A program made the position numbers and the translations under genes. A stretch of DNA of 64,000 nt, taken from positions 186,001-250,000 of the forward strand of contig NZ_NJIF01000003.1 of the NCBI RefSeq assembly GCF_002209555.1, in the 5' to 3' direction. Numbering within the stretch: the stretch's first letter is position 1; the number at the start of each line of letters is the position of its first letter. Shown here one piece after another: positions 34,738 to 44,008 of this stretch. Under the pieces are notes generated by a model. The model was not told the origin of the DNA, did not search any database, and saw only the letters and a program-made list of their open reading frames with translations. This stretch comes from Achromobacter insolitus. GTDB taxonomy: Bacteria; Pseudomonadota; Gammaproteobacteria; Burkholderiales; Burkholderiaceae_B.

Positions 34738-35390
34738 TCGAATTACGCTCCGTCAGCAAATCGTACCGAACCCCCCGGGGGAGGAAATACGTTTTTCGGG
34801 ATTTGTCCTTCGTTATTCCGCCCGACAAGAATGTTGCGATCATTGGGAGGAATGGTGCCGGCAAGTCCACGCTTATGCGACTTTTGGGGGGGCAAGACTC
34901 GCCTGATTCGGGAAAAATAATAACGACAAATACAATTTCGTGGCCGGTCGGTTTGAGCGGCGGGTTTCAGGGCTCGATGACAGGTCGTCAGAATGTCAAG
35001 TTTGTGGCGCGTGTGTATGGCGCTGAACGAGAACGCATGGCAGAGGTGGTGAAGTATGTAGAGGACTTTGCCGAGCTCGGCGAGTACTTTGACCAACCGG
35101 TGAATACGTATTCGTCGGGCATGCGAGGGCGGTTGGCGTTCGGGTTAAGCATGGCATTTGATTTTGATTATTATCTGGTTGATGAGGCCATGTCGGTAGG
35201 TGATGCAAGTTTCAAGAAGAAGGCGACTATCGAGTTCAGCAAAAGGACGCATAGAGCCAACCTTCTCCTGGTCACGCACGGCATGACGCAGGTCCGTTCG
35301 CTATGTGACATCGTTCTGCTGTTGAATAACGGAAAAGTCGAACAGTTTGACAATGTGGAAGAGGGCATAGCTGCGTACACCGCGCTTTAG
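34734..35390 (+). CDS. kpsT: Capsule ABC transporter ATPase KpsT
   Basis: A 218-residue ATPase beginning MIELRSVSKSY. Walker A is GRNGAGKST, the signature is YSSGMRGRLAFGLSMA, and the Walker B region is YYLVDEAMSVGD. An H-loop (LLVTHGM) follows. Length and the YSSGM form of the signature are typical of KpsT/CtrD/Wzt2 capsule exporters that lack a C-terminal sugar-binding domain. The start ATG34734 overlaps the kpsM stop, so the longer in-frame extension is not used. Confidence 0.95.
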   Translation: MIELRSVSKSYRTPRGRKYVFRDLSFVIPPDKNVAIIGRNGAGKSTLMRLLGGQDSPDSGKIITTNTISWPVGLSGGFQGSMTGRQNVKFVARVYGAERERMAEVVKYVEDFAELGEYFDQPVNTYSSGMRGRLAFGLSMAFDFDYYLVDEAMSVGDASFKKKATIEFSKRTHRANLLLVTHGMTQVRSLCDIVLLLNNGKVEQFDNVEEGIAAYTAL

Positions 35391-35470
35391 GATGAGCTGC
35401 CTTTTCACGCGATATTTTTGGTCGTTCATTTGCTCGACGACCACACGAGAATTGCCGGGATCAAATCTTT

Positions 35471-37189
35471 ATGAACAAGCTCCTTATTGTTGGCCATCCC
35501 TCGACTCCTTGCGAGGATATTGAGAACCTGTTGAACCAGTGTGGCATGGCCGCGCCTTTGCCCAGCCGTCAAGAAGGCATGAGTCCTCAGCAGATTAATG
35601 ATTCGATACTCAAAGGGAATGTGTCGAAGAATAGTCACGATTCGACGCTCAGCGTATTGTCTCCGATTGCGCCCGGTCCCATCTGGAACGGCTTAGTTCT
35701 GGATTTGATCCTGGGGAACATAGATCAGAGCTTCTGGGGGTGGTCAGACCCCAACGCGGCACGTCTTCTCGACTACTGGAAAGATGTAGATCCGACGATG
35801 AAGTTCGTGCTTGTCTATTCGGATCCGAGTGCCGCCATAAAAAAGGAACTGCTCGAATCCGGAGATGTGGATGCCACCACGGTTGAAAAGCTGTTGGCGA
35901 ACTGGTGCGCGGTAAATTCAACCATTCTAAGGTTCCACAATTTCAATCGCGATCGCAGTGTGCTGGTGCATGCCGATGAGGCATTGTCATCTGTCCATAC
36001 ATACGTGCAGCAGTTGCGTACACGCTTGGATGCTCCTTTGAATGAGCCGCCGGCCAAGTATGTTCCGGAGGGTTTCGATGAGCGCGAGCAATCTGGACAC
36101 CGGGTCGATCTGCTGGAGCCGAGGGCGGAGTTGGCAGATGCCGAGGAACATGCGGAGAGCGTTATCGCTCACGTCGCGGGATCGTCAATCCCCAGCGTTG
36201 CGGAATATGGCGCGGGCAATGACGCATTGGAGAACTATCTCGTTCAGCAGCTGCTGAATGAGTATCCGGACGTATGTCAACTGTATGAGGAAATGCAAGC
36301 CTGCGCCAATTTGCCGGCCAACCACGATTCCGAGATGGCGGTTGATATAAAGGCGGCATTGGTGCAGTTTCGCGGAGTGAAAAGTCGTGCCGGCCGGCTG
36401 GCCGATATGCTAAAGACAGCCCAGTTCGAACAAGCGGCACGAGCGGAAGCACTCAGTACCCGCATCCAGTACCTGACGAATGCAGCTGAGGCAGCGCAGG
36501 CGGAGGAGCAGGAGAAGATAAAAAGCCTCGCGGAAAGGATCGAGCACCTCGAAGTCTCCGAAAGCGCGCTGCGTACCGTCAATGAACAGCTGTCCTTGGG
36601 AAGGGTGCAACTGCAATCTACGATTGACGCATTGACGGTGGAGAAAGCGACTGTCGAGGCAGAGTGGAAGCGTACCGCCGAAAAACTTCAGCACAGCAGC
36701 GGACTGCTGCAGCAAAATAATGTTCGATTGGAGCACAGCAACACGCTTTTGCTTGAACAGCTGCATGCGGTTCAAGAAGAGGTGGAAAGAAATTTTGCAA
36801 CAATCAAAAAGCTGAAGGAAGAGCAAACAAAACAACCGGTTCTCCGCGGCGCTGCTGATCGAATCAAGCGAGAGTTGGCATACCGGCTTGGTGCGAAGAT
36901 GATCCAGCAATCAAAATCCCTGCGCGGACAACTGGGCATGTTGGGCGCACTTCGCCAAGTTAAATTGGATTACCGCGCCGAGCAGGATCTGAACAAGGAA
37001 ATCCTCTTGCCGCCGATTTCCAGTTATAGCGACGCACATGAGGCGGCGCGGGTGACTCAACATCTCTCCTACAGACTGGGCGTTGCGTATCTGGAAAATT
37101 CCGGTTCCGCCACCGGTTGGATAAAGCTACCGTTCGCATTGAAGCGCGCAATAAAAGAATTTGAACGGGACCGTGGTGCCAAGTACTAG
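35471..37189 (+). CDS. Sulfotransferase-like coiled-coil protein of the capsule core
   Basis: A 572-residue protein I cannot name. The first about 200 residues look like a divergent P-loop sulfotransferase: KLLIVGHPSTPCEDIENLLNQCGM, SFWGWSDPNAARLLDYWKDVDPTMKFVLVYSDPSAAI. The usual SGTT of the PAPS loop is not there (STPCED), so activity is doubtful. A long heptad-rich coiled coil fills about residues 300-460. The C-terminus has two copies of a YRLG-type motif (starting at Tyr471 and Tyr534, each about 33 residues and ending A-L). The gene is AT-rich and lies between kpsT and a methyltransferase-like gene, so a role in chain modification or in scaffolding the synthase complex is likely. Confidence 0.6.
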   Translation: MNKLLIVGHPSTPCEDIENLLNQCGMAAPLPSRQEGMSPQQINDSILKGNVSKNSHDSTLSVLSPIAPGPIWNGLVLDLILGNIDQSFWGWSDPNAARLLDYWKDVDPTMKFVLVYSDPSAAIKKELLESGDVDATTVEKLLANWCAVNSTILRFHNFNRDRSVLVHADEALSSVHTYVQQLRTRLDAPLNEPPAKYVPEGFDEREQSGHRVDLLEPRAELADAEEHAESVIAHVAGSSIPSVAEYGAGNDALENYLVQQLLNEYPDVCQLYEEMQACANLPANHDSEMAVDIKAALVQFRGVKSRAGRLADMLKTAQFEQAARAEALSTRIQYLTNAAEAAQAEEQEKIKSLAERIEHLEVSESALRTVNEQLSLGRVQLQSTIDALTVEKATVEAEWKRTAEKLQHSSGLLQQNNVRLEHSNTLLLEQLHAVQEEVERNFATIKKLKEEQTKQPVLRGAADRIKRELAYRLGAKMIQQSKSLRGQLGMLGALRQVKLDYRAEQDLNKEILLPPISSYSDAHEAARVTQHLSYRLGVAYLENSGSATGWIKLPFALKRAIKEFERDRGAKY

Positions 37190-37233
37190 CACTCGCGGAT
37201 GATCTCGGACATACGGTATTACAAAAAAAGGGG

Positions 37234-39129
37234 ATGGTTTTGAGGGAACAGCTCGCGGTTAATACTGTCCGCAGCCAACTGCGTACGTTTTTCCCGGTAA
37301 CGGGATGGCTGTACGTCGGCGCAGGTGCGGGCTCGGCATTCGACGAGACGCGTGACGTTCCGCATCTGGTGGCGATCGAGGCCGTCGGCCGCACGTTCTT
37401 GCAGTTAACGCGTGCAATTTCTCGTAATCCGAATTGGCACGCGCGGCACATGTTGGTTGGGCCGAACTCGGATCAACATATTCTATTTGAGGCCTCCAGT
37501 TCTCGCGAAAGCGGCCTGGTGGATCCTGCGGAGCTGACAGCTCTGTGGCCAAATCTTCACCAGCAGGATAGTCGCCACGTATGCGGCAGGACGCTCGAAG
37601 ACGTGTTGGCGGAGGAAGAGTTATCCGGCGTGTGCTTCAACTGGCTAACCGTGGACTGTCTGCCTGGCGTAGATATACTCCGTGGCCTTGGCGATCGCGC
37701 AGGCCAATTCGATGTTATTGAAGTGCGCGCCACCAATTTCGAGATGGAACGCACTGCATGGACATGCTCCGGTGACGCCATCGAAGCTTTGCTCGCACCG
37801 ATAGGGTTTGCCCGCCGCGTGGCATGCACTGAGTTGCATCCCGGTATACAGCATCTCTTCTTTGTACGGAATTGGCGTTCGGCGTATGAGACAGAGGTCG
37901 CGAGAGGGGAGGCGGCACAAGGGGTTTCTGACCAGCGCGAGATCGAATACTTACAAAAGATCGATCGCCTCTCGCATTCCGTCACTGATATGCAGACGGC
38001 ATTGGACCAAGCGGACTCGGATCGTCGGACTATCGAGGAAGACCTTGAGCGAGCGCGGCTTGAAAACAGTCAGCTTAACAATTCCTTGCGCGCAGAGTTA
38101 AACAAAGAGGCCAAATTTGATTCCATCTTGCAGGAGATAAAAAAACAGGGAATCAATATGGGTGGCGATTTCCAGCGCTTATTCGCGGAGTTGCCAGCGC
38201 TCGATAAGACGATACAGGAGAAGATGAGGCTCCTTTCGGACAGGGTGGATGCCTCTAAGGCTGCGATGGCTGGCATTGACGAATTCGTAAAGAGTCGGCT
38301 TGGTTCAAGTAAGAGTGCTGACATGTTGACGGAACTTTCCCAGGCGCTCGAGAAACTTGCCGTCGCACGAGAAGATAAGTTGGAGAAGGCGTTGGTATCA
38401 ACGCGGAAAGCCATCGAGCGAGTGGTGAGAGGGGCGACTTCCAATTCCACCAAGCAGATTGAAGCCTATCTGGGGATTCAGGATTACATTCGCCATGGAA
38501 CCCACCTGCCTGCGTTCCACGGTTGGCCAATAAGTCCTGACTTCGCGCTATTTATGCTCGATATGCTGGATCGGAATAGGTACGACGTCATCGTCGAATT
38601 CGGCTCAGGATCGTCCACTCTTCTGCTTGCCTCCAGCAGGGAGCGTCTGCATGGAAATGCAGGGCTCGGTGTTACGCAACATCTGGCGTTCGAACACTCT
38701 GAAGAATACTACGAAGAGACGCTGGCCAGTCTGAAGCGAAGAGGGTTGGACAACAGCGTGAGATTGGTACACGCGCCGCTACAGTCTTACGCGGCACCGG
38801 ATAATGCGGTGTACGACTTTTACAATTGCCGCAGTGAATTGGCAGATGCTCGTCGCATCGTAACGAAGCCAGACGCCAGGATATTGGTGATAGTGGATGG
38901 TCCCCCAGCTGCGACCGGGCCTCATGCGAGATATCCGGCTCTACCGATCATTTTGGAGAGTTTTTCTGGCCTTTATATAGATATCCTCCTGGATGATTAT
39001 TCAAGAGAAGACGAGAAAGAAGTGGTGCAAAAATGGGCAGAGGAATCGGAGGCTGCCGGATTCCTGGTTGATATTGAAGCGATAAACCTGGAAAAGGATG
39101 CATGTTTTATGAGTATTAGGCCGAAATAA
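37234..39129 (+). CDS. Two-domain methyltransferase-like protein with central coiled coil
   Basis: A 631-residue protein. Residues about 1-215 resemble an FkbM-type methyltransferase fold (GWLYVGAGAGSAFDE, VGPNSDQHILFEASS, LTVDCLPGVDILRG, DVIEVRATNFEME, ending in LFFVRNWRS). Residues about 220-400 are coiled coil. The C-terminal part has VIVEFGSGSSTLLLASS (residues 453-469), a SAM-type glycine loop, followed by FEHSEEYYEETLASLKRRGLDNSVRLVHAPL, as in class I methyltransferases acting on surface glycans. The combination suggests sugar O-methylation coupled to a chain-length ruler, as known for WbdD-type terminators; that analogy is an inference. Confidence 0.6.
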   Translation: MVLREQLAVNTVRSQLRTFFPVTGWLYVGAGAGSAFDETRDVPHLVAIEAVGRTFLQLTRAISRNPNWHARHMLVGPNSDQHILFEASSSRESGLVDPAELTALWPNLHQQDSRHVCGRTLEDVLAEEELSGVCFNWLTVDCLPGVDILRGLGDRAGQFDVIEVRATNFEMERTAWTCSGDAIEALLAPIGFARRVACTELHPGIQHLFFVRNWRSAYETEVARGEAAQGVSDQREIEYLQKIDRLSHSVTDMQTALDQADSDRRTIEEDLERARLENSQLNNSLRAELNKEAKFDSILQEIKKQGINMGGDFQRLFAELPALDKTIQEKMRLLSDRVDASKAAMAGIDEFVKSRLGSSKSADMLTELSQALEKLAVAREDKLEKALVSTRKAIERVVRGATSNSTKQIEAYLGIQDYIRHGTHLPAFHGWPISPDFALFMLDMLDRNRYDVIVEFGSGSSTLLLASSRERLHGNAGLGVTQHLAFEHSEEYYEETLASLKRRGLDNSVRLVHAPLQSYAAPDNAVYDFYNCRSELADARRIVTKPDARILVIVDGPPAATGPHARYPALPIILESFSGLYIDILLDDYSREDEKEVVQKWAEESEAAGFLVDIEAINLEKDACFMSIRPK

Positions 39130-39191
39130 AATCGGGCTGGGCATAAATTGAAAGTGCAAGGCGGGGTCGGTTTAAGAATTTATATGGGTAT

Positions 39192-41156
39192 TTGATTATG
39201 AATTTCGCTAAAGAAGCAATATTGGCCTATAAGGGAAAAGATTACGCAAAGGCGCTTCAGTTGTATCTGAAAGCGGGGGAATCGTACGGAGCCCACCTGT
39301 TTGCGGCCAATGTGGAGCTTTGTAAGCAACATCTAGCGATGCCCATCGCATCGATAGCGGTGCCGGAGTTCCCGCCTGCGATGCGCGATGCTCCCGCGGC
39401 TGAGATCCCCGCAGCCGTGCAGCTGCAGGCGGCACCGGCTACGCCTTTGGCAACGGACTTTGCACTCAAATCGCTGGCCCAGTTCAAAGGGATGAAGCAG
39501 ATCCCGGAAGGCACCAAGCTTGACGAGTTGCCACTCGTGACGTTCGTGATGACGTCGCATAACGCCGTTGAGACCGTTGAGAATGCGGTCATGTCGCTGC
39601 TGAATCAGTCTTATCCGAATGTCGAAGTTGTAGTTTGCGACGATCGTAGCAGTGATGGGACTTGGGAGTTGTTGGTTCAACTGGCGAGCCGCGTTCCGAA
39701 GGCCCTGCGTGTGCTCAGACTGGATTGCAATAGTGGAACCTACTTGGCGAAGAACGCGGCCATTTCAATTGCGCGCGGCTCTATCATCATGTTTCAGGAC
39801 TCGGACGACTATTCGCATCCGGAGCGCGCGTCTGTCCAAGTGCTCCCCTTGTTGAAGGACAAGGCGCTGGTGGCTACGCGTACAAAATATTGCAGGTTTA
39901 ATCCTGAAACTGGTCACGTGGTCCCGGTGGGCAGCGCGTTGTCCAAATATGGGCTGATTACGCTTGCAGTGCGCAGGGAAGCGTTTGACGAGATCGGCTT
40001 TTTTGATGCCGTTCGCAAAGCGGGAGATGATGAATGGTTTCAACGTCTCCAGCACTTGTATGGCAAGAATCGTATCGGACAGCTGGATGTGACGCTTTAT
40101 CTGGCTGAGCTTCGTTCGGGCTCGCTGGTTGCCGACATGCTGACTTTCAATGCGGATGGATCCGTAGAACAGGCGAGTTCGAAGGAGCGCAAAGAATACG
40201 TAAAGCAATTCAAGAGCCGCTTTGACGACAGCAAGAAGAGGCGATTCTGGTATCGGAACAATTTTCCCGCAGCGCCGTTAAGGCCGGTTGCCCGTTATCC
40301 GGAGTCGGTGGCGGCAATTACCGCTCCAGCCGAGCGGGTTTATGCATCGGTTTGCAGCATTCCAAAACGCATAAATCAATTGAAGTGCGTCGTGAGCCGC
40401 TTGCTCCCCCAGGTCGATCATCTGTTTGTATATTTGGACAAATACGAAGAAACTCCGGATTTTTTGGCTGACAACATCAAAATTACTGTAAGTCATTCAA
40501 AAAATTTTGACATCGACTATAGAGATAACGCAAAATTCATTAATTTCAACAAGTTGAAAGAAAAAGGTGAATTTTTCTACTTTACCTGCGACGATGATTT
40601 GATTTACCCCTTTGATTATGTACGAGCCCTCATTGCTGATATTGTCGCCTACAAGAAGAAGGTTGTAGTCGGCCTGCACGGGGTGGTGTACGAAGAATCG
40701 GCGGAGAAGTACTTCCGTAGGCGATTCATCTATCATTTCAAGGATGATCTCAGTCAGCCCAGGATCGTGAACAATCTTGGGACGGGTACCGTTGCTTTCC
40801 ATTCATCCATTTTCCAGTCCATAGAGCCGGCGAAGTGGAAGATGGGGGGGATGGTCGATATTTACTTTGCAAATGAGGCGCTGGCGCGCCAGATTCCGAT
40901 GCTATGTGTCGCACGCCATGCGGGCTGGCTTCTTGAAAATGAGATGCCGGAAGATAACTCCACGCTGTTTGGCGAGTTTAAGGACAAAGAAAAATACATA
41001 GTCCAGGAGTTGAAGCAGGGCGCGCCTTGGGGCTATAAGTCTATTCTTCGCGTTCTGGAAAAACAGGAACGTGACGTTGAGTCACTGCTTCGAAAGTCTC
41101 TTCCAATATTTCCTGATAATTTGAATGTATCCAAGATATTCCCGCGGCTTCGTTGA
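39192..41156 (+). CDS. Bifunctional glycosyltransferase with two GT-A domains
   Basis: A 654-residue protein. A short helical N-terminus and a low-complexity Ala/Pro linker (about 50-95) precede a GT2 domain (about 115-340): LVTFVMTSHNAVETVENAVMSLLNQSYPNVEVVVCDDRSSDGTWELL, then the DxD-like FQDSDDYSHPER, and REAFDEIGFFD and ADDEWFQR-like (AGDDEWFQRL) acceptor-site acids. A second GT-A-like domain (about 385-600) has YASVCSIPKRINQLKCVVSRLLPQVDHLFVYLD and FFYFTCDDDLIYPFDYV with a DDD cluster. Such double-domain enzymes polymerise repeating disaccharides in capsule loci. It is the most likely polymerase together with the GT at 44198. Confidence 0.8.
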   Translation: MIMNFAKEAILAYKGKDYAKALQLYLKAGESYGAHLFAANVELCKQHLAMPIASIAVPEFPPAMRDAPAAEIPAAVQLQAAPATPLATDFALKSLAQFKGMKQIPEGTKLDELPLVTFVMTSHNAVETVENAVMSLLNQSYPNVEVVVCDDRSSDGTWELLVQLASRVPKALRVLRLDCNSGTYLAKNAAISIARGSIIMFQDSDDYSHPERASVQVLPLLKDKALVATRTKYCRFNPETGHVVPVGSALSKYGLITLAVRREAFDEIGFFDAVRKAGDDEWFQRLQHLYGKNRIGQLDVTLYLAELRSGSLVADMLTFNADGSVEQASSKERKEYVKQFKSRFDDSKKRRFWYRNNFPAAPLRPVARYPESVAAITAPAERVYASVCSIPKRINQLKCVVSRLLPQVDHLFVYLDKYEETPDFLADNIKITVSHSKNFDIDYRDNAKFINFNKLKEKGEFFYFTCDDDLIYPFDYVRALIADIVAYKKKVVVGLHGVVYEESAEKYFRRRFIYHFKDDLSQPRIVNNLGTGTVAFHSSIFQSIEPAKWKMGGMVDIYFANEALARQIPMLCVARHAGWLLENEMPEDNSTLFGEFKDKEKYIVQELKQGAPWGYKSILRVLEKQERDVESLLRKSLPIFPDNLNVSKIFPRLR

Positions 41157-41224
41157 GATAACGGATGCGAAGTTGCAGAAAGGGTTGCCGGCCCGCCGGC
41201 TGCTAACAATGATAGGTGTGAGAA

Positions 41225-42058
41225 TTGAATAGTCTTACTGAGGCAAGGGTTGTCGGATCACTGGGCAACATCACTATCGACCGAAATGCTCCGAGCGTGG
41301 TTTGCAACTTCTCCGAAAATGGATGGCGATTCGACTATTTTTTCCATGGAATTGGCGCGAAAAATCTTTTGGTATTCTTCCCATCTGCGCTAGTGCGAGG
41401 GAAGCGGCACGTCCCGAGTTTTCACCGTTGGTCGTGGGCCAAGAATTTTGAGAATGCTGATGTGATCTGCGTTTCGGATCCGACATTGTTTTTGCACCAG
41501 GAAATGCTTGGTGCTTGGTGTCAGGGTAAAAGGGATGATTGGATTCTCCCAAGAACACTTGCGCATATTCTGCAACTGCAGCAGAAGTTTGGATACAGCA
41601 GGATTGTGTTTTGCGGCTCGTCGTTGGGCGGGTTTCTTGCGCTGCAAGCGGGAACGCTTGCTCCATCACTGGGCTTTGATGCTGAGAAATGTCGCGTATT
41701 CTCTGAGAATCCCCAAGTGTCACTCCCAAAATACATGTGGACTTCTCACATGAATAGGTTAGCGCAAGTTAGTTTTGGCGTACCTACGATTAGCGATGTG
41801 GAAGACAAATATCTACCTCAATTGGACGTCGTGGAGCTTATAAAGAAGACCAATCATATTCCAAAGGGGCTGCTGGTTATTAAGGAGTCTGACGCTCATC
41901 ACTATGAGGCTCACGTGGGCTACCTGCAGGGTGGCGTATCGCTAGACGCAGAAAATAATTTGCGCGTTGAGGTCATATCTGCAGCAGTAGACTCGACTGG
42001 TCATACTCCTCTGACATTCGACGAGATGAGTGCGCGCGTCATACCATTTTTTCATTAA
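41225..42058 (+). CDS. Alpha/beta-hydrolase-like protein of the capsule core
   Basis: A 277-residue protein from a TTG start (an in-frame stop lies two codons upstream, so it cannot begin earlier; a later start is possible). NLLVFFPSALVRG forms a strand and oxyanion-type turn, and RIVFCGSSLGGFLALQAG is the nucleophile elbow G-x-S-x-G with Ser133. TGHTPLTFDEM near the end could carry the catalytic His. It resembles accessory hydrolases found in polysaccharide loci that may trim or transfer acyl groups, but no close family is recognised. AT-rich, in the same direction as and 68 bases after the glycosyltransferase. Confidence 0.55.
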   Translation: MNSLTEARVVGSLGNITIDRNAPSVVCNFSENGWRFDYFFHGIGAKNLLVFFPSALVRGKRHVPSFHRWSWAKNFENADVICVSDPTLFLHQEMLGAWCQGKRDDWILPRTLAHILQLQQKFGYSRIVFCGSSLGGFLALQAGTLAPSLGFDAEKCRVFSENPQVSLPKYMWTSHMNRLAQVSFGVPTISDVEDKYLPQLDVVELIKKTNHIPKGLLVIKESDAHHYEAHVGYLQGGVSLDAENNLRVEVISAAVDSTGHTPLTFDEMSARVIPFFH

Positions 42059-42175
42059 ATTGGCGTCGTTACCACTTGCGTGTCGTTCGTTCATTCCAGA
42101 TCTGTCGATTAACGGAAATCTTATTGTTTTCAATTGATCAATTCGTTGGTAAACGAGTTGGTTTAGGATTTTAAT

Positions 42176-44008
42176 ATGGCTTTATTGGGCAAACGAAGTC
42201 GGAAGGGCGCGGCACCGGTGGTGGTTTGGACTTTGTCGCCAATAAAGGACGAGCATTGCGTGGTCCCCCGTGTTTATGTCGATGGGGATTGTCAAATTGA
42301 CCCCGCAAAGAGCGCGATATTCGCCGTAGGAGGATGCGGGGTATTGGCAGGCAAGTTCGTCAGGCACACGAATGATGCCAATGAAGTACTGGAGGGGCGG
42401 ACCGAGGGTGTCGTGGATGCGGCCCGCTCCATCAGAGGCTCGCTGTGTTTGTATGCGTGGGATGCGCTGACTCGGGCCGTGTATCTGGTCCCTGATCCGT
42501 TTGGCGCTGCACTCGTATTCTATTATCAAGGAAATGGGATCTCTGCAGCATCTTCGGATCTTGGCGCCTTGGTAGCACGCTTGAGAGATCTCGGACAGTC
42601 TCTGACGTTGTCTATAAAGTATGCAGTCGAGATGGCATTTGTAGGAAATGCTGGTTTAATCCACACTCCGTATGACGAAATTCGAGTTTTGCCGAATTTT
42701 TCCCACTTTTCTATTTCCTCTGAGGAATGTAAGGTCCGGCCCTATAATTGGGCGAGGGATGTATTCAACGATACACCGGCTGGTCTGGAGGGGGCAGACT
42801 TCGTCGCCAACGACATATTAATGAATACTCAAGCTGCGATAAGCGCACCTTCGCATAGAAAAGTAGCTCATTTGACTGCTGGGTTTGATTCTCGCCTTGT
42901 ATTGGCTACAATTTTGCACCACGGGGCGAAAGACGCGTTTACATGGCACACCACCGGTGGTACGAATAGCCTGGATGTGGCAGTCGCTCAAGAACTGGCT
43001 CAAGCAGAAGGGCTGCGAATGTCGCACTACCCCGGGTATGGCTTTTCTTCTAATCCGCGTGGCCATGAGTTTCGTATCCGAGCCCCACTCGATTATTCGG
43101 AGGGAATGATCAGTGTTGGCCCGCATGAAAGAAATTTTCATGACGGATCTATTCTGCTCAGCGGAGGGTACGGGGAAATTCTTCGTTCTTTTTTTGATGT
43201 GCGCTTCGTTGCGGAAGGAATGTCGACCGCAGAGCAATTTGAACGAATATCATGGGTCGGCCGCAAGGTTAACCCGGAACGTTCTGCTCCTTTGATGAAG
43301 AAGGATTTCTCGTTATATCTCCATGACGAGTTTAAGAAGCATTTGGCCCGAGGCAGTGATTTTGGTATAAAGCCAAACGCTCTGCTCGATTACTATTATC
43401 TAGCCAACAGAAACAGATATTGGGTAGGCCTCGGCGCCCGCCTCTGGTCTGACGTGTGTTATAAATTTGATCCGCTTTATTCATTGGCCGGTGCGGCCGT
43501 TGGATTGAACCAGGCGCGCGATCAAAGGATAAGTAATTTTCTTGGGCTGGACATTATGTTCAAGGTCCGGCCGCAATTGCTGCAACACCGGTATGGGCGC
43601 GAGGTGATATGTGATGCTTATAGGGCTATTCGGCCCGTGCCGATGATGAATTCCACTGCCGGGCCGGTGCTTGCGGGTTCTCCCTGGATCGACGGACCGT
43701 ATGGCGAGGGAAGGGAATGGTCCGACCCTCTATGTAGGGAAGATGCGTTTCCTCGGTTGACAAAGTCAGATTTGGAGGCAGCGAAAAAGGTCCGGGTATC
43801 GCCGCGACAATGGGCGAGCCGCCATTTGATACGTGACCGCGTACGGGAGTTGATGGAGATAGTGGAGGACGAGGATTTACGATCAGTGTTTGACATGACT
43901 GAATTATCGCTGATGCTCAAATCTGCGCCTTCCACGATGGGCAGCATTCGACTATTGAATAGCTTACATGGTTCGCTGCTATGGATGGATGCAAGAACTC
44001 GCGAATGA
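42176..44008 (+). CDS. Asparagine-synthetase-like protein without a glutaminase cysteine
   Basis: A 610-residue protein. Residues about 200-560 match the Asn-synthase/PP-loop domain: VAHLTAGFDSRLVLATIL (TAGFDS, residues 234-239, is the ATP pyrophosphatase loop). The N-terminal part looks like a worn Ntn-hydrolase fold (RSIRGSLCLYAWDALTRAVYLVPDPFGAALVFYY), but the protein begins MALLG, so the Cys2 nucleophile that releases ammonia from glutamine is missing. It may adenylate a carboxylate and use ammonia or another amine. With a UDP-uronic-acid-type dehydrogenase in the locus, amidation of a uronic acid is one possibility. The last gene of the plus-strand operon. Confidence 0.65.
   Translation: MALLGKRSRKGAAPVVVWTLSPIKDEHCVVPRVYVDGDCQIDPAKSAIFAVGGCGVLAGKFVRHTNDANEVLEGRTEGVVDAARSIRGSLCLYAWDALTRAVYLVPDPFGAALVFYYQGNGISAASSDLGALVARLRDLGQSLTLSIKYAVEMAFVGNAGLIHTPYDEIRVLPNFSHFSISSEECKVRPYNWARDVFNDTPAGLEGADFVANDILMNTQAAISAPSHRKVAHLTAGFDSRLVLATILHHGAKDAFTWHTTGGTNSLDVAVAQELAQAEGLRMSHYPGYGFSSNPRGHEFRIRAPLDYSEGMISVGPHERNFHDGSILLSGGYGEILRSFFDVRFVAEGMSTAEQFERISWVGRKVNPERSAPLMKKDFSLYLHDEFKKHLARGSDFGIKPNALLDYYYLANRNRYWVGLGARLWSDVCYKFDPLYSLAGAAVGLNQARDQRISNFLGLDIMFKVRPQLLQHRYGREVICDAYRAIRPVPMMNSTAGPVLAGSPWIDGPYGEGREWSDPLCREDAFPRLTKSDLEAAKKVRVSPRQWASRHLIRDRVRELMEIVEDEDLRSVFDMTELSLMLKSAPSTMGSIRLLNSLHGSLLWMDARTRE

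Noticed and set aside
34734-35390. A longer KpsT start near 34560
   Set aside because: The extra residues come from the kpsM gene in another frame; MIELRSVSKSY at 34734 with the ATGA overlap is the normal start.
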